The position numbers and the translations under genes were made by a program. A stretch of 32,051 bases of DNA from Anaerolineae bacterium (GTDB lineage Bacteria > Chloroflexota > Anaerolineae > 4572-78 > J111): NCBI GenBank assembly GCA_020433785.1, contig JAGRCC010000416.1, forward strand, positions 1 to 32,051, given 5' to 3'. This document shows, one piece after another, positions 1-8,400 of this stretch (its first letter is position 1; each line of letters opens with the position of its first letter). The notes under the pieces are model-generated. The model did not search any database and was not told the origin of the DNA. It worked only from the letters and a program-made list of their open reading frames with translations.

Positions 1-1
1 T

Positions 2-454
2 TACCCGCTGGTGCTGGTCGGCAAACTGCCGCGCCAGGCCTCATCGCTCTTTTTCGAGCCGCTGGCGTTGGTGCGCCAACTAAATATAGAAGACAAAGTG
101 ATCACTCCCGGCTGGGTCGCCGAAGACGATTTACCGCTGCTGTACGCGGCGGCTCAGGTGTTTGTTTACCCATCGCGCTACGAAGGATTTGGCCTGCCAG
201 TGCTAGAAGCGATGGCTTGCGGTACACCCGTGATCACATCGAATGCGGCCTCGCTGCCGGAATTGGCCGGTGCGGCCGCCTGGCAGATCGATTCGACCGA
301 TGTGGCTCAACTGGCCGAGGCGCTCACCCGCCTGTGTACTGAACAGGCGACGCGATCGGAGCTGACTCGGCGTGGATTTGAACAGGTTGAAAAATTCACC
401 TGGCAAAAAACCGCTGTTGAAACGCTGCAAGCCTATCGCCAACTGCTTGAGTGA
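2..454 (+). CDS. Glycosyltransferase family 4 (GT-B), C-terminal fragment
   Basis: This is the C-terminal part of a retaining GT4 glycosyltransferase; the reading frame is already open at the window edge, so the N-terminal domain lies outside. The visible part reads as the nucleotide-sugar-binding half of a GT-B enzyme. It shows a VGKLPRQ-type strand, the segment LPLLYAAAQVFVYPSRYEGFGLPVLEAMACGTPV with the family E-x7-E signature (E of YEGFG and E of LEAMA), then the usual PELAG/AAW loop and a C-terminal helix. It would transfer a sugar from a nucleotide-sugar donor to a growing glycan in the cytoplasm; donor and linkage cannot be told. It lies 60 nt upstream of a second GT4 gene on the same strand, so the two may be co-transcribed. 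Confidence 0.9.
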   Translation, partial: YPLVLVGKLPRQASSLFFEPLALVRQLNIEDKVITPGWVAEDDLPLLYAAAQVFVYPSRYEGFGLPVLEAMACGTPVITSNAASLPELAGAAAWQIDSTDVAQLAEALTRLCTEQATRSELTRRGFEQVEKFTWQKTAVETLQAYRQLLE

Positions 455-514
455 AGCCTTGACCGCTGAGGAACGTATAACTGTACCAAGTGACCATCCG
501 ACTGGAATATTGTA

Positions 515-1705
515 ATGAAAGTTCTCATGCTCTCCAAAGCCTGCATTGTGGGGGCGTATCAAAAAAAATTGGAAGAAATGGCCGCCATCGACGGCGTCGA
601 TTTAACGGTGGTCGTGCCCCCGTCTTGGGATGATCCGCGCGGCCCAACGCGACTGGAAAAATTGTACACCAAAGGCTACGAACTCATCGTCACCGACGTG
701 ATGTTCAACGGCAACTACCACCTTCACTTTTACCCTAAACTGCGGCGTATTGTACGCCAGGTCAAACCGGACATTTTCCATATCGATGAAGAGCCGTACA
801 ATCTGGCTACCTTCCAGGCCATGCGGCTGGCTCAATCTGTTAACGCCGGCACGGTGGTGTTCACCTGGCAGAATTTGCTGCGGCGCTATCCGCCCCCATT
901 TAGTTGGATGGAGCAATACGTCCTCAATCGAACCGATACCTTGCTGGTGGGCAACAGCGAAGCCGCCGGCGTTTGGCGCAACAAAGGCTATCAAGGCCCG
1001 ATCCATCACATACCGCAATTTGGCGTCGATCCGGCTATCTACTATCGGCGGCAGCGCGTAACCAAGAAAAGTAAGATCAGCGTGTTCAAACAGCGCGTGG
1101 CCCGGCGACCGACCCAGCCGGCGTTGGTTATTGGTTATGTGGGGCGATTGGTGGAAGAGAAAGGCTTGGAGCTTTTGTTTTTGGCGGCGAGCAAGTTGAT
1201 CGGGCCGTGGAGTCTGCAAGTGTTGGGCGATGGTCCGGATCGTAAGCGATTTGAGCAGATGGTGCAATGGCTGGGTATCTCGCCCAGGGTGACGTTCGAT
1301 CATAAACTGCCGTCCACCCATTTGCCGCATTATTTTAGTGGACTGGATGTGTTGGTCCTGCCGTCGCTCTCTCGGCCTAACTGGAAAGAGCAGTTTGGCC
1401 GCGTGTTAATCGAAGCGATGGCCTGTGGAGTCATCACAATTGGGGCGCGTACCGGCGCGATTCCGGAGGTCATCGGCGATGCGGGCTTAACCTTCAAAGA
1501 GGGCAGTGTTGACGAGTTGCAAGCCTGTTTGCAAAATCTGCTTGATGAAGTCTCGCTGCGGGAGTCGCTGCGGCAGAAGGGACGGCGGCGGATCGAAGAA
1601 AAGTACACCCAGGCCGCCATTGCGCGCAATACAGTGGATGTCTATCGCCAGATTCAAGGCCCCGGCCAATCAGTCTCGATTGGTCAAAGCCTACCGAGTA
1701 CTTAA
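515..1705 (+). CDS. Glycosyltransferase family 4 (GT-B)
   Basis: A complete 396-residue GT4 enzyme of normal family length. The N-terminal half opens with MKVLMLSKA and contains the acceptor-side Rossmann domain (FHIDEEPYN around residue 90). The C-terminal donor domain begins near residue 203 with IGYVGRLVEEKG, followed by VLGDGP (236-241) and KEQFGRVLIEAMACG (291-305), which gives the E-x7-E pair at E292 and E300. The enzyme should transfer a hexose or similar sugar from a nucleotide donor in the cytoplasm. No strong Shine-Dalgarno is seen before ATG 515, but this start gives the expected beta-strand at the N-terminus. The gene ends 58 bp from the convergent FmdB-like gene. Sugar specificity is unknown. 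Confidence 0.93.
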   Translation: MKVLMLSKACIVGAYQKKLEEMAAIDGVDLTVVVPPSWDDPRGPTRLEKLYTKGYELIVTDVMFNGNYHLHFYPKLRRIVRQVKPDIFHIDEEPYNLATFQAMRLAQSVNAGTVVFTWQNLLRRYPPPFSWMEQYVLNRTDTLLVGNSEAAGVWRNKGYQGPIHHIPQFGVDPAIYYRRQRVTKKSKISVFKQRVARRPTQPALVIGYVGRLVEEKGLELLFLAASKLIGPWSLQVLGDGPDRKRFEQMVQWLGISPRVTFDHKLPSTHLPHYFSGLDVLVLPSLSRPNWKEQFGRVLIEAMACGVITIGARTGAIPEVIGDAGLTFKEGSVDELQACLQNLLDEVSLRESLRQKGRRRIEEKYTQAAIARNTVDVYRQIQGPGQSVSIGQSLPST

Positions 1706-1714
1706 AAAAGAGAT

Positions 1715-1763
1715 TAGATACTGGAGACTTAGTGACAGCCCAATCTCCAATCTCCAGTCTCTA
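1715..1763. terminator. Imperfect inverted repeat between convergent genes
   Basis: Arms 1715-1729 (TAGATACTGGAGACT) and 1749-1763 (AATCTCCAGTCTCTA) pair with two mismatches across a 19-nt loop. The repeat fills almost the whole gap between the convergent GT4 and FmdB-like genes. It may act as a bidirectional terminator, but there is no clean U-run. The CTCCAATCTCCAGTCTC wording also resembles dispersed intergenic repeats, so it may be one of those instead. Confidence 0.4.
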
Positions 1764-2048
1764 TCATTCCCCGTACTTCGCCTGCTCGCGCAGTTGCCGC
1801 TTTTTTTCCTGCGCAGCCTGTATCTCCTTGCGGCCGATCACCGGCGGCTTCGCCGGCGTACTATCTTCGACTATCGCCGTCCCGGCCGCGCCATCGCCGG
1901 AGCGAACCGCCGGAGCCGACATCACCCGTTGCACATCGACGCTTTGGCATTGCGGACATTCAATTTCCGCCGGGATGCGCTTGATCGACAAAAATAACTT
2001 ATCGAACCGCTCCCCACACGCATCACAAACATATTCGTAAATAGGCAT
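1764..2048 (-). CDS. FmdB-family zinc-ribbon protein
   Basis: A 94-residue protein starting MPIYEYVCDACGERFDKL, the hallmark of the FmdB (CxxC_CXXC_SSSS) family of putative regulatory proteins. Two CxxC knuckles are present, CDAC (residues 8-11) and CPQC (36-39), and should bind one zinc ion. The second half, rich in Ala, Lys and Gln, looks disordered or helical. GAAGAAG lies 3 nt upstream of the ATG and supports the start. The family's molecular role is poorly known; it is often proposed to act in transcription or in metalloenzyme expression. Nothing ties it to the glycan genes, and it may simply mark the boundary of the cluster together with the tRNA. Confidence 0.88.
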   Translation of the reverse strand: MPIYEYVCDACGERFDKLFLSIKRIPAEIECPQCQSVDVQRVMSAPAVRSGDGAAGTAIVEDSTPAKPPVIGRKEIQAAQEKKRQLREQAKYGE

Positions 2049-2154
2049 AACTTCTTCACCGTCACTCGCTAAATTCTCTTATCTGAATAGTAACACAACT
2101 CCCCCACGCCGCCCAAATCCCACCGATCCTCTGACAGCATTTCAATAAAAATGT

Positions 2155-2183
2155 TTGCCAAATCCTCATTAACTTACTATAAT
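2155..2183 (+). promoter_or_regulatory. Sigma-70-type promoter of tRNA-Thr
   Basis: TTGCCA at 2155-2160 and a perfect TATAAT at 2178-2183 are separated by 17 nt, the ideal spacing. Transcription would start near 2190, about 25 nt before the tRNA. Confidence 0.75.
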
Positions 2184-2215
2184 TTAAAATCAATTCCACA
2201 TTCTCCATTCCTCAC

Positions 2216-2288
2216 GCCTCCGTAGCTCAGCTGGCAGAGCAACCGCCTTGTAAGTGGTAGGTCGTCGGTTCGAATCCGACCGGAGGCT
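2216..2288 (+). tRNA. tRNA-Thr (anticodon TGT)
   Basis: A full cloverleaf can be drawn: acceptor GCCTCCG (2216-2222) with CGGAGGC (2281-2287) and discriminator T2288; D-stem GCTC/GAGC; anticodon stem ACCGC/GTGGT closing the loop CTTGTAA with anticodon TGT at 2249-2251; T-stem GTCGG/CCGAC closing TTCGAAT. CCA is not encoded. The T-run at 2288-2292 may serve in termination and runs into the stop codon of the convergent gene. Confidence 0.97.
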
Positions 2289-2290
2289 TT

Positions 2291-3298
2291 TTATCGACCA
2301 ATCAACAATATCCTAATATCCCGCAAAACCAATCGAGTTTTAAGCGGAATGATTTTGTGATAATTATTTCGCACCCCGGCCGTCATCGATACACTCGCAT
2401 CCCATAGATTTTGTCGCAAGATGGATGGCACCAAAGCGCGATACCCCCGCTGAATCAAGCGCCCGCTCAATAATGGATCTGGATAAGGCGGCGGTACAAG
2501 TGGAACCGTTTCGTGCTGAATCTGCGCCACTTTTTCTGATTGATGGGCAACCTGCCAGCCAATACTATTTTCAAGCAAGGTGAGCAGGTCGAGGTTGCCG
2601 TCATACAGTTGCCGTATACGGCTTAAAATATCAGGAATGATGTGATTGTCTTTCTTATAGATTAAGCCGAGTTGGCTGCCGGCAAAGAAAAAACTGATAT
2701 CGCGCATTACGGTTAGCTGATAAGGCGAACTCGGCGAACACGTAGACAGCGCGACATCCAACAAGGTGCTCCGGCCAATGGCTCCGATGGGAAAAAGGAA
2801 GACGAGTGGCTCAGGAACCAACGTTAAAAGCATTTCAAGAATCGATTTCACGCCATCGGTCCAGATTTCCGGTACAGCCAAGACAAATATAGGTGGCGAT
2901 AATGGATTTAGACGGGCCTTAACTGCTAACCATCGGCTTGATAAATCGGTGTTGGCCTGCGGTAAAATCAATAGGTCATTATCCAACGTCATCAACTTTT
3001 TTGCACCTTGCAGCCACGATAGCCAATCCGAATGGGTCGTGTCATCGTACGGCACAATAACCTGCTCAACGGCCGGATGAGCCAGCCAAAAAATGGTTGA
3101 TGCCCCCAGCGTGGATTCGGCAGCGACATCAACAATCGTCGGCTTAACCGGATAATAGGCGGCAAATTGCTTCATCAAAAATGCGTCGATGGCTTTGATG
3201 CGAATAGCCGCTTTGGTGTCACACTGATGATTGGCCTGCAAAAGCCTTATGTACTGTTCTATTGGCTGATAACTGGAAAATAATGTTTCCGACGTCAC
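2291..3298 (-). CDS. Unrecognised protein, possible methyltransferase-like fold
   Basis: A 335-residue soluble protein that I cannot assign to a family. Residues 54-72 (PTIVDVAAESTLGASTIFWL) resemble strand 1 and the following loop of a class I SAM-dependent methyltransferase, but the glycine-rich motif is poor and later motifs are not clear. The basic C-terminus (after about residue 270, RLIQRGYRALVPSILRQNLWD) resembles tails of cell-surface-glycan glycosyltransferases. The start is GTG with GGAG upstream, 16 nt after the stop of the GT2 gene. It is the last gene of a three-gene minus-strand operon with a sulfotransferase-GT fusion and a GT2, so a role in modifying the same glycan is plausible but unproven. 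Confidence 0.75.
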   Translation of the reverse strand: MTSETLFSSYQPIEQYIRLLQANHQCDTKAAIRIKAIDAFLMKQFAAYYPVKPTIVDVAAESTLGASTIFWLAHPAVEQVIVPYDDTTHSDWLSWLQGAKKLMTLDNDLLILPQANTDLSSRWLAVKARLNPLSPPIFVLAVPEIWTDGVKSILEMLLTLVPEPLVFLFPIGAIGRSTLLDVALSTCSPSSPYQLTVMRDISFFFAGSQLGLIYKKDNHIIPDILSRIRQLYDGNLDLLTLLENSIGWQVAHQSEKVAQIQHETVPLVPPPYPDPLLSGRLIQRGYRALVPSILRQNLWDASVSMTAGVRNNYHKIIPLKTRLVLRDIRILLIGR

Positions 3299-3314
3299 GG
3301 ATTAGGCTCCGACT

Positions 3315-4172
3315 TTATATATAACCAATATCAGGGTGATAACGCAACTGGTGGGTATTGGGCAACTGTTTTTGCCTGATGCCCAATTGATCAAAAACAC
3401 GGTCCAGATATGCCTGCCTTTCTTGAATATGGGCCGGTTCCCGGACACTTTTTACTCTTGAACTCGGCATATCGTGATAAATGCCAAATACGACCGGGAC
3501 AAACACCAGCCGCCGGCCGCTAGCTGCGAGATGCAAAAACAACTCCCAATCTTCGTGCCCATACAAAATAAAATTCTCCTCATAGCCGCCACTATCAAAA
3601 ATCTGTAAGCGATCATATAAGGCAAACGTATCAATATAGTTTTCTCGAAAGATGTGATTTTGAAAACTCTCGTTGTTCATGAGGTTAAGATATTGGTTGT
3701 TGAGACCGTGCTGGATAATATTCCCATAAACAACAGCCGCCTGGGTCTGTTCAATTGAACGATAGAAGGTGTGGATATTTTCCGGGACAAGTTCGTTATC
3801 GGCATCCATAAAGATAATATACCGGTAACTTGCCTCCAGCAGCGCTCGATTGCGAACGGCAACCACACCCCCATTACGAGACAAAGCCAACACGCGCAAC
3901 CCCTCATCAAAATAGATGGCTTCCAGTTGGCGTAACAGAGTCAACGATCCGTCTCGTGATTGGTCGTCGATAACTAATACCTGAGCCGGAACATCATGTT
4001 TGGCCAACGCCTTTACCGAAGCCAAAGCAGACCGAATGGCCCGAGCCAGGACAAATTCGTGATTCCAATTGGGAATGACAATGGTGACCCCGGCCGGCGC
4101 CGACCGGATAGTAGCCGGTAAATCATCGGCCAACAGCCGGGGGAGGAGCGAAAGAAGATCATTGTTATTCAT
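3315..4172 (-). CDS. Glycosyltransferase family 2 (GT-A)
   Basis: A 285-residue inverting GT2 enzyme. The nucleotide-binding start TIVIPNWNHEFVLARAI (residues 30-46) is followed by VLVIDDQSRDGS (66-76), NGGVVAVRNRAL (100-111) and the metal-binding DAD at 123-125 in IIFMDADNELVP. Later, LYGHEDWELFLHLA supplies the catalytic-base type ED motif. It should transfer one sugar from a nucleotide donor in the cytoplasm. It is the middle gene of the minus-strand operon, 19 nt after the sulfotransferase-GT stop and 16 nt before the next gene, suggesting co-translation. Specificity cannot be read from the sequence. Confidence 0.92.
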   Translation of the reverse strand: MNNNDLLSLLPRLLADDLPATIRSAPAGVTIVIPNWNHEFVLARAIRSALASVKALAKHDVPAQVLVIDDQSRDGSLTLLRQLEAIYFDEGLRVLALSRNGGVVAVRNRALLEASYRYIIFMDADNELVPENIHTFYRSIEQTQAAVVYGNIIQHGLNNQYLNLMNNESFQNHIFRENYIDTFALYDRLQIFDSGGYEENFILYGHEDWELFLHLAASGRRLVFVPVVFGIYHDMPSSRVKSVREPAHIQERQAYLDRVFDQLGIRQKQLPNTHQLRYHPDIGYI

Positions 4173-4191
4173 AATTTTCTATGATCAGTTT

Positions 4192-6120
4192 CTAACCAAG
4201 TTGGGTCAATACCTCAAGCAATCCGGTTTCAAGGAGCGGCAACGAACTGAACTCACGGATAAAATTATACTGAGTTTCTTCAAAATGCATTGCTCTCAAC
4301 TTTTTATCAAAATCGCGCTCATCCAACATCAAATGGGCAAACGGAAGTGGCTCGGTAATATCAAACGGCTGCATATTGACCTTGATCGGAACCGCTCCCG
4401 CCATCAACGCCAATCGAAATCGAATTGACTCGACATAGGCATGATCAACATGCGAACACCAGATCTTATAACGCGTCCGCAACAATACTTCGTGCAACTG
4501 GGCTTGATTGAGATGCGGCCCCGTTTCCGTAACCGGCGTAAAATGAACCATATACACAAATCCCCGTCGATCCACATCTTCAATCAAGCGCTGCAATAAT
4601 TTCAACCGGCGAGGAACCAAATGCCCCACAAACGTCCAGGGCAGAGGTCTGTCCCCTGAAATGAATTCGCTCTCACAAATTGACTTCTTTTCCGACCGGG
4701 TCAAGCCATTGAACACAAAATGGTAAACCTTTTGGGCTTGTCTAGAAGCGTGTTGATACTGATTGTAAAAGCCCAGGTCCAATAAAATGTTGAGCTTGGC
4801 GTGTTTCATCAAACTCAATGAATCTCTAAACCAGGGACTTCGCGCACTTTCCAATAAGATCATACCCACTTGCCGGCTGCACGCTTTGAGTTGTTGCACA
4901 TAGCGCATCACCCCTTTCATATCATTCCCGTGGGCATGCACAATCTCCGAGAGATTCATCAAGAAGCACCAATCGTAGCTGCCTTCCGGGTAAGATGTCA
5001 GGGTGTGTACCGCCACCTCGCAGCCAAGGTCTTGTAAGGCTTCAGCCACGCGTCGGCCTTCGGCATCATAAAAGTAGCTGACCGTGCCGGGAATGATGAT
5101 CAACACACGTCTCCCGTGCAATGGTTTTGGTGCGGTTGAAGTCATCGATGGCGATGGCATGGTCTGTGCATCGGTAGCGATGTTATTGTCGAGGAAACGG
5201 GTTTGCCATGAATGTTTAGCCGCATGGCGCCGGGCATGTCGAACCAGTAATCGGATCATCACCTCTGCCGATAACGGATAAGATAGGGCTGCATCACTTC
5301 GATCGCCGTAACGATCAAGAAGGTTCTGGGTCATCTGCCGAATACGGGCTTCGAATATCTCCGAAGCGTATTGATACAAGTTCAGATCGAGTGAGGATAA
5401 GGCTAATATTTTCTCCCGGACTTCGGGTAAAATCTCTTTGACATCGAGGCGATGGGTGGCCATATTTTGACGCGTTGGATTGACCACCGGAGGCCAGCCA
5501 AAAGTATAGGCCAGCAAATATAGGGTTTCTTGAAATCGCTCAGTTAATCCCACGACGGCAAACTCGCCCAGACGCTGCTTAGCCAGGGCAAGGATGTCCG
5601 GGCGATGCTGTTTCGTGTCCCGGTCCTGAATCTTGGCTTGTTTGTACTCGGCCAGCGAGTTAAATGCGTGGGCGTTTAAGGTTGTTCCGATATAGCGCGT
5701 ATAAATATTGGCCACGAAATGGCTGAATTTTGGAATATTAATAAATTCATCCAGGCTCAATCGAGACACATCTTCATAAGTTGGATGGTGGGGCTTGGTA
5801 TGTAAATGCCAGTAATGGGATATGACTTGTTCAAGAGGGTGACGTAGTAACGTTAAACAAATCGGCTGCCGGGGCAACGTTTTAAGCATGGCATCATAAT
5901 AACAATGCCCCCGTATCAATCGGTATTTGGCCAGGGTTTGGGCGGATAAGGTAAAAAATTCAACCCGGTTTCTTTCCCAATTGAAATGATAGATTTGGTC
6001 CTGGCGAAAAAACCTATCCAATACAAAACCAAATGTCATACCGGCTGTTTTGGGGAGGTGTAAAAAAAAGAGTTGGTCTTCGTCTTTAAACGTGTATTCA
6101 GGCAACCGTATCGTCATCAT
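4192..6120 (-). CDS. Sulfotransferase-glycosyltransferase fusion
   Basis: A 642-residue two-domain protein. Residues 1-270 form a PAPS-dependent sulfotransferase of the sulfotransferase-2 type. The 5'-phosphosulfate loop is FFLHLPKTAGMTF (18-30), followed by YRLIRGHCYYD (66-76) and the 3'-phosphate motif LTLLRHPLEQVISHYWH (89-105). A linker rich in Ala, His and Ser (about 280-335) leads to a second domain that restarts with HGRRVLIIIPGTVSYFYDAEG. This domain looks like a GT-B glycosyltransferase of the CgeB/DUF3880 or exostosin-like kind, with FRLALMAGAVPIKVN near its end; its assignment is weaker. The protein probably adds sulfate to a sugar and also transfers or recognises a sugar. It is the first gene of the minus-strand operon, behind a TTGTGA/TATAAT promoter. 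Confidence 0.8.
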   Translation of the reverse strand: MMTIRLPEYTFKDEDQLFFLHLPKTAGMTFGFVLDRFFRQDQIYHFNWERNRVEFFTLSAQTLAKYRLIRGHCYYDAMLKTLPRQPICLTLLRHPLEQVISHYWHLHTKPHHPTYEDVSRLSLDEFINIPKFSHFVANIYTRYIGTTLNAHAFNSLAEYKQAKIQDRDTKQHRPDILALAKQRLGEFAVVGLTERFQETLYLLAYTFGWPPVVNPTRQNMATHRLDVKEILPEVREKILALSSLDLNLYQYASEIFEARIRQMTQNLLDRYGDRSDAALSYPLSAEVMIRLLVRHARRHAAKHSWQTRFLDNNIATDAQTMPSPSMTSTAPKPLHGRRVLIIIPGTVSYFYDAEGRRVAEALQDLGCEVAVHTLTSYPEGSYDWCFLMNLSEIVHAHGNDMKGVMRYVQQLKACSRQVGMILLESARSPWFRDSLSLMKHAKLNILLDLGFYNQYQHASRQAQKVYHFVFNGLTRSEKKSICESEFISGDRPLPWTFVGHLVPRRLKLLQRLIEDVDRRGFVYMVHFTPVTETGPHLNQAQLHEVLLRTRYKIWCSHVDHAYVESIRFRLALMAGAVPIKVNMQPFDITEPLPFAHLMLDERDFDKKLRAMHFEETQYNFIREFSSLPLLETGLLEVLTQLG

Positions 6121-6175
6121 ACCTGGTATTCCCCAGTACAGACAGTCACTTCTTCGTGAGCATACCTTCCCTCAC

Positions 6176-6209
6176 CCAGACACCATTTTGGCTTCGAGAT
6201 GGCGTCTGG
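6176..6209. repeat. Hairpin in the leader of the minus-strand operon
   Basis: Arms 6176-6186 (CCAGACACCAT) and 6199-6209 (ATGGCGTCTGG) pair over 11 bp with one mismatch and a 12-nt loop. On the minus strand the hairpin would start right at the predicted transcription start, so it could form in the 5' leader. No ligand-binding or attenuator structure is recognised. Confidence 0.4.
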
Positions 6210-6210
6210 T

Positions 6211-6239
6211 ATTATAAGCCATCCCATGGCCCTTCACAA
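6211..6239 (-). promoter_or_regulatory. Putative promoter of the sulfotransferase-GT operon
   Basis: Read on the minus strand, TTGTGA (6239-6234) and a perfect TATAAT (6216-6211) are 17 nt apart. Transcription would begin near 6204 and run into the gene starting at 6120. The -35 matches the consensus at four of six positions. Confidence 0.5.
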
Positions 6240-6287
6240 AACTGACCAGGTAGCCATCGCCAAGAGCGATTTGTTTAAAAGACCACT

Positions 6288-8168
6288 ATGAAGTTATCAA
6301 ACAGGATTTTTGGGTTTAATTTGATTGCCCGTAAAATCTATCAACGCTTGAAAACCTCACCATTACAGGCCGCTCGAAAAGCGTGGCGTATTCTCTCCAG
6401 CCCCGGAGGGTTTTTTAACGGTATCGACATCGCCCAAAACGCTGTGCGTATTGCTCACCAGTACGAACTTTGGCAACAAGTGCATCGCATTACCCCCACT
6501 GAATTGAACGTCATAAAGCAGGAATTGGCTTTGTTGAGTTATCGGCCAAAAATTAGTATTCTCATGCCCGTCTATAATACCGAGGATCGCTGGCTGCGGC
6601 GGGCCATCGACAGTGTACGCCAACAACTCTATTCGAATTGGGAATTATGTATTGCCGATGATGCTTCGACCGAATTGCATATCAAAGACATTCTGGAAAC
6701 TTACCGGCAGGTTGACCCGCGGATAAAGATTATTTACCGGCCAACCAATGGGCACATCTCGGCGGCATCGAACAGCGCGCTCACATTGGCCACCGGCGAA
6801 TTTGTGGCATTGCTTGATCATGACGATGAGTTGACCGCCGCTGCTCTGGCGGAAGTGATCAAACTGCTCAACCAACACCCCCAGGCCGATTTTATCTACT
6901 CCGATGAAGATCGGCTTGAAGCCGATGGCCGTCATTCGGAACCGTTTTTTAAGCCGGACTGGTCGCCCCACCTGCTACAAAGCACCAATTATATAGCCCA
7001 CTTCGCCGTTTTGCGTCGACGTCTGGTTGAGCAGATTGGGGGCTTCCGCGACGAATTTGTCGGCAGCCAGGACTACGATCTTTTTTTGAGATTCACCGAA
7101 CAGAGCGACCAAGTGTACCATATCCCCCAAATATTATACTCCTGGCGCAAGCTCCCCACCTCTACGGCCCTTGACCTGGCCGCCAAACCCTACGCCCAAA
7201 ACGCCACGTTTCAAGCCCTGACCCAGGCCATCCAGCGCCGCGCCTTGCCCGCCGAGGTTGTATCCGGTAGTTTTCCTCCATTGTTTCGTATTCGCCACCA
7301 GATCATCGGCGCACCACGGGTATCGATCATTATTTACGCGAGCAAAGATAATAAAACTATTTCTACTCTGAAATTTATCCGACATTTGCGCCAAAATAGT
7401 GCCTATCAGCATTATGAAATTATCATCGTCACTGAACAAAGCCATTGTGATGAATTGAAAAGAACTGTAGTACACGAGCCAATCGATGTCGTCATCACCT
7501 CAACACAAGAAACATCTTTGAGTAAGTCGCTATCGATGGGCGCAATGCAAGCGCAAGGGGAATATCTTCTTTTTCTTGGCGATGGTATCCGGCCCATTAA
7601 CCCAGATTGGCTCACGGCTATGTTGGAATATGCTCAATTGCCGGGTACAGGCTGTGTCGGGGCCAAATTGCTTTCAAAGCGAGGACGCTTGATAAGCGCA
7701 GGAATGGCTTTGGGCCTAAACGATGCGGCTGGTCATCCGGGCCGAGGAATCTCGGATGTTCCTCACGTCATTTTGTTTCTTAATCTCAAGGATATGGTGA
7801 GAGAGGTATCGGCGGTATCGGCGCTGTGCTTCATGGTGCGTGGGGAATTATTTAATCAGGCCAACGGGTTTGACCTGGGATATGAGCATGCATTTTATGA
7901 CGTTGACCTTTGTCTTCGGCTATCGCAGCTAGGTTACCGCAATCTGTTTACCCCGTTTGCCCGATTAACTGTTCCCGCCGATGGGGTAAATAATCATTTT
8001 GATGATAACTCTATGGTTGAGGCTGATAAGCTCCTGCTTCGACAAAAATGGGGAACCTTACTCAATAATGACCCCTATTACAATCCCAATTTTACCCGAA
8101 ATGGGGAAGACTTTGGCCTGAGAGGATACGAAGATCATACAAATACGTCATCGGGCCTTAACAATTAA
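6288..8168 (+). CDS. Tandem-domain glycosyltransferase family 2
   Basis: A 626-residue protein with a basic N-terminal leader of about 85 residues and two GT2 (GT-A) domains. Domain 1 (88-290) is complete: ISILMPVYNTEDRWLRRAI, IADDAS (122-127), the metal-binding HDD at 178-180 in VALLDHDDELT, IYSDEDRL (203-210) and GSQDYDLFLR (259-268). Domain 2 (343-600) restarts with PRVSIIIYASKD and is more divergent; its DxD-like site is LFLGDGIRP (428-436), followed by CVGAKLL and the ISAGMALGL/GHPGRG segment typical of this architecture. The layout matches O-antigen or S-layer-glycan synthases that add two sugars in succession. It is divergent from the minus-strand operon and followed by a 232-bp intergenic stretch. 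Confidence 0.92.
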   Translation: MKLSNRIFGFNLIARKIYQRLKTSPLQAARKAWRILSSPGGFFNGIDIAQNAVRIAHQYELWQQVHRITPTELNVIKQELALLSYRPKISILMPVYNTEDRWLRRAIDSVRQQLYSNWELCIADDASTELHIKDILETYRQVDPRIKIIYRPTNGHISAASNSALTLATGEFVALLDHDDELTAAALAEVIKLLNQHPQADFIYSDEDRLEADGRHSEPFFKPDWSPHLLQSTNYIAHFAVLRRRLVEQIGGFRDEFVGSQDYDLFLRFTEQSDQVYHIPQILYSWRKLPTSTALDLAAKPYAQNATFQALTQAIQRRALPAEVVSGSFPPLFRIRHQIIGAPRVSIIIYASKDNKTISTLKFIRHLRQNSAYQHYEIIIVTEQSHCDELKRTVVHEPIDVVITSTQETSLSKSLSMGAMQAQGEYLLFLGDGIRPINPDWLTAMLEYAQLPGTGCVGAKLLSKRGRLISAGMALGLNDAAGHPGRGISDVPHVILFLNLKDMVREVSAVSALCFMVRGELFNQANGFDLGYEHAFYDVDLCLRLSQLGYRNLFTPFARLTVPADGVNNHFDDNSMVEADKLLLRQKWGTLLNNDPYYNPNFTRNGEDFGLRGYEDHTNTSSGLNN

Positions 8169-8235
8169 GCCAAACTGTGCCATACTTATCAAAACCATAG
8201 AGGCGTTGGTATTGAAAGTATTTATTCCGTAGACA

Positions 8236-8317
8236 AGGTGACTGGCACTTAATCGCGGTAATAGCAGCGTTGTATTCCATTCAATGTTCTCGATTTGAGC
8301 AAAAGTGCCAGTCACCT
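8236..8317. repeat. REP/MITE-like inverted repeat, 15-bp arms
   Basis: AGGTGACTGGCACTT (8236-8250) is repeated exactly and inverted as AAGTGCCAGTCACCT (8303-8317), with 52 nt between. It sits in the only gene-free stretch between two glycosyltransferase genes (8169-8400); I see no ORF or RNA gene in the rest of that gap. The GTGACTGGCACTT wording resembles REP elements mobilised by RAYT-type transposases, but no transposase is in the window, so its nature is uncertain. Confidence 0.6.
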
Positions 8318-8400
8318 GAGTAGTTAAGAATAAAGCTACAATCTGTCGGCAACTTCACGGTTCAGCTTCACCATTTAATCTCGCAAGGTTCAAACTATAA

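Noticed and set aside
602..1330. 242-residue open frame on the minus strand
   Set aside because: It lies wholly antisense to the well-supported GT4 gene at 515-1705 and its translation shows no family motif or sensible composition.
2216..2288. tRNA-Thr as an integration site for a genomic island
   Set aside because: No integrase and no repeat of the tRNA 3' end are visible in the window.
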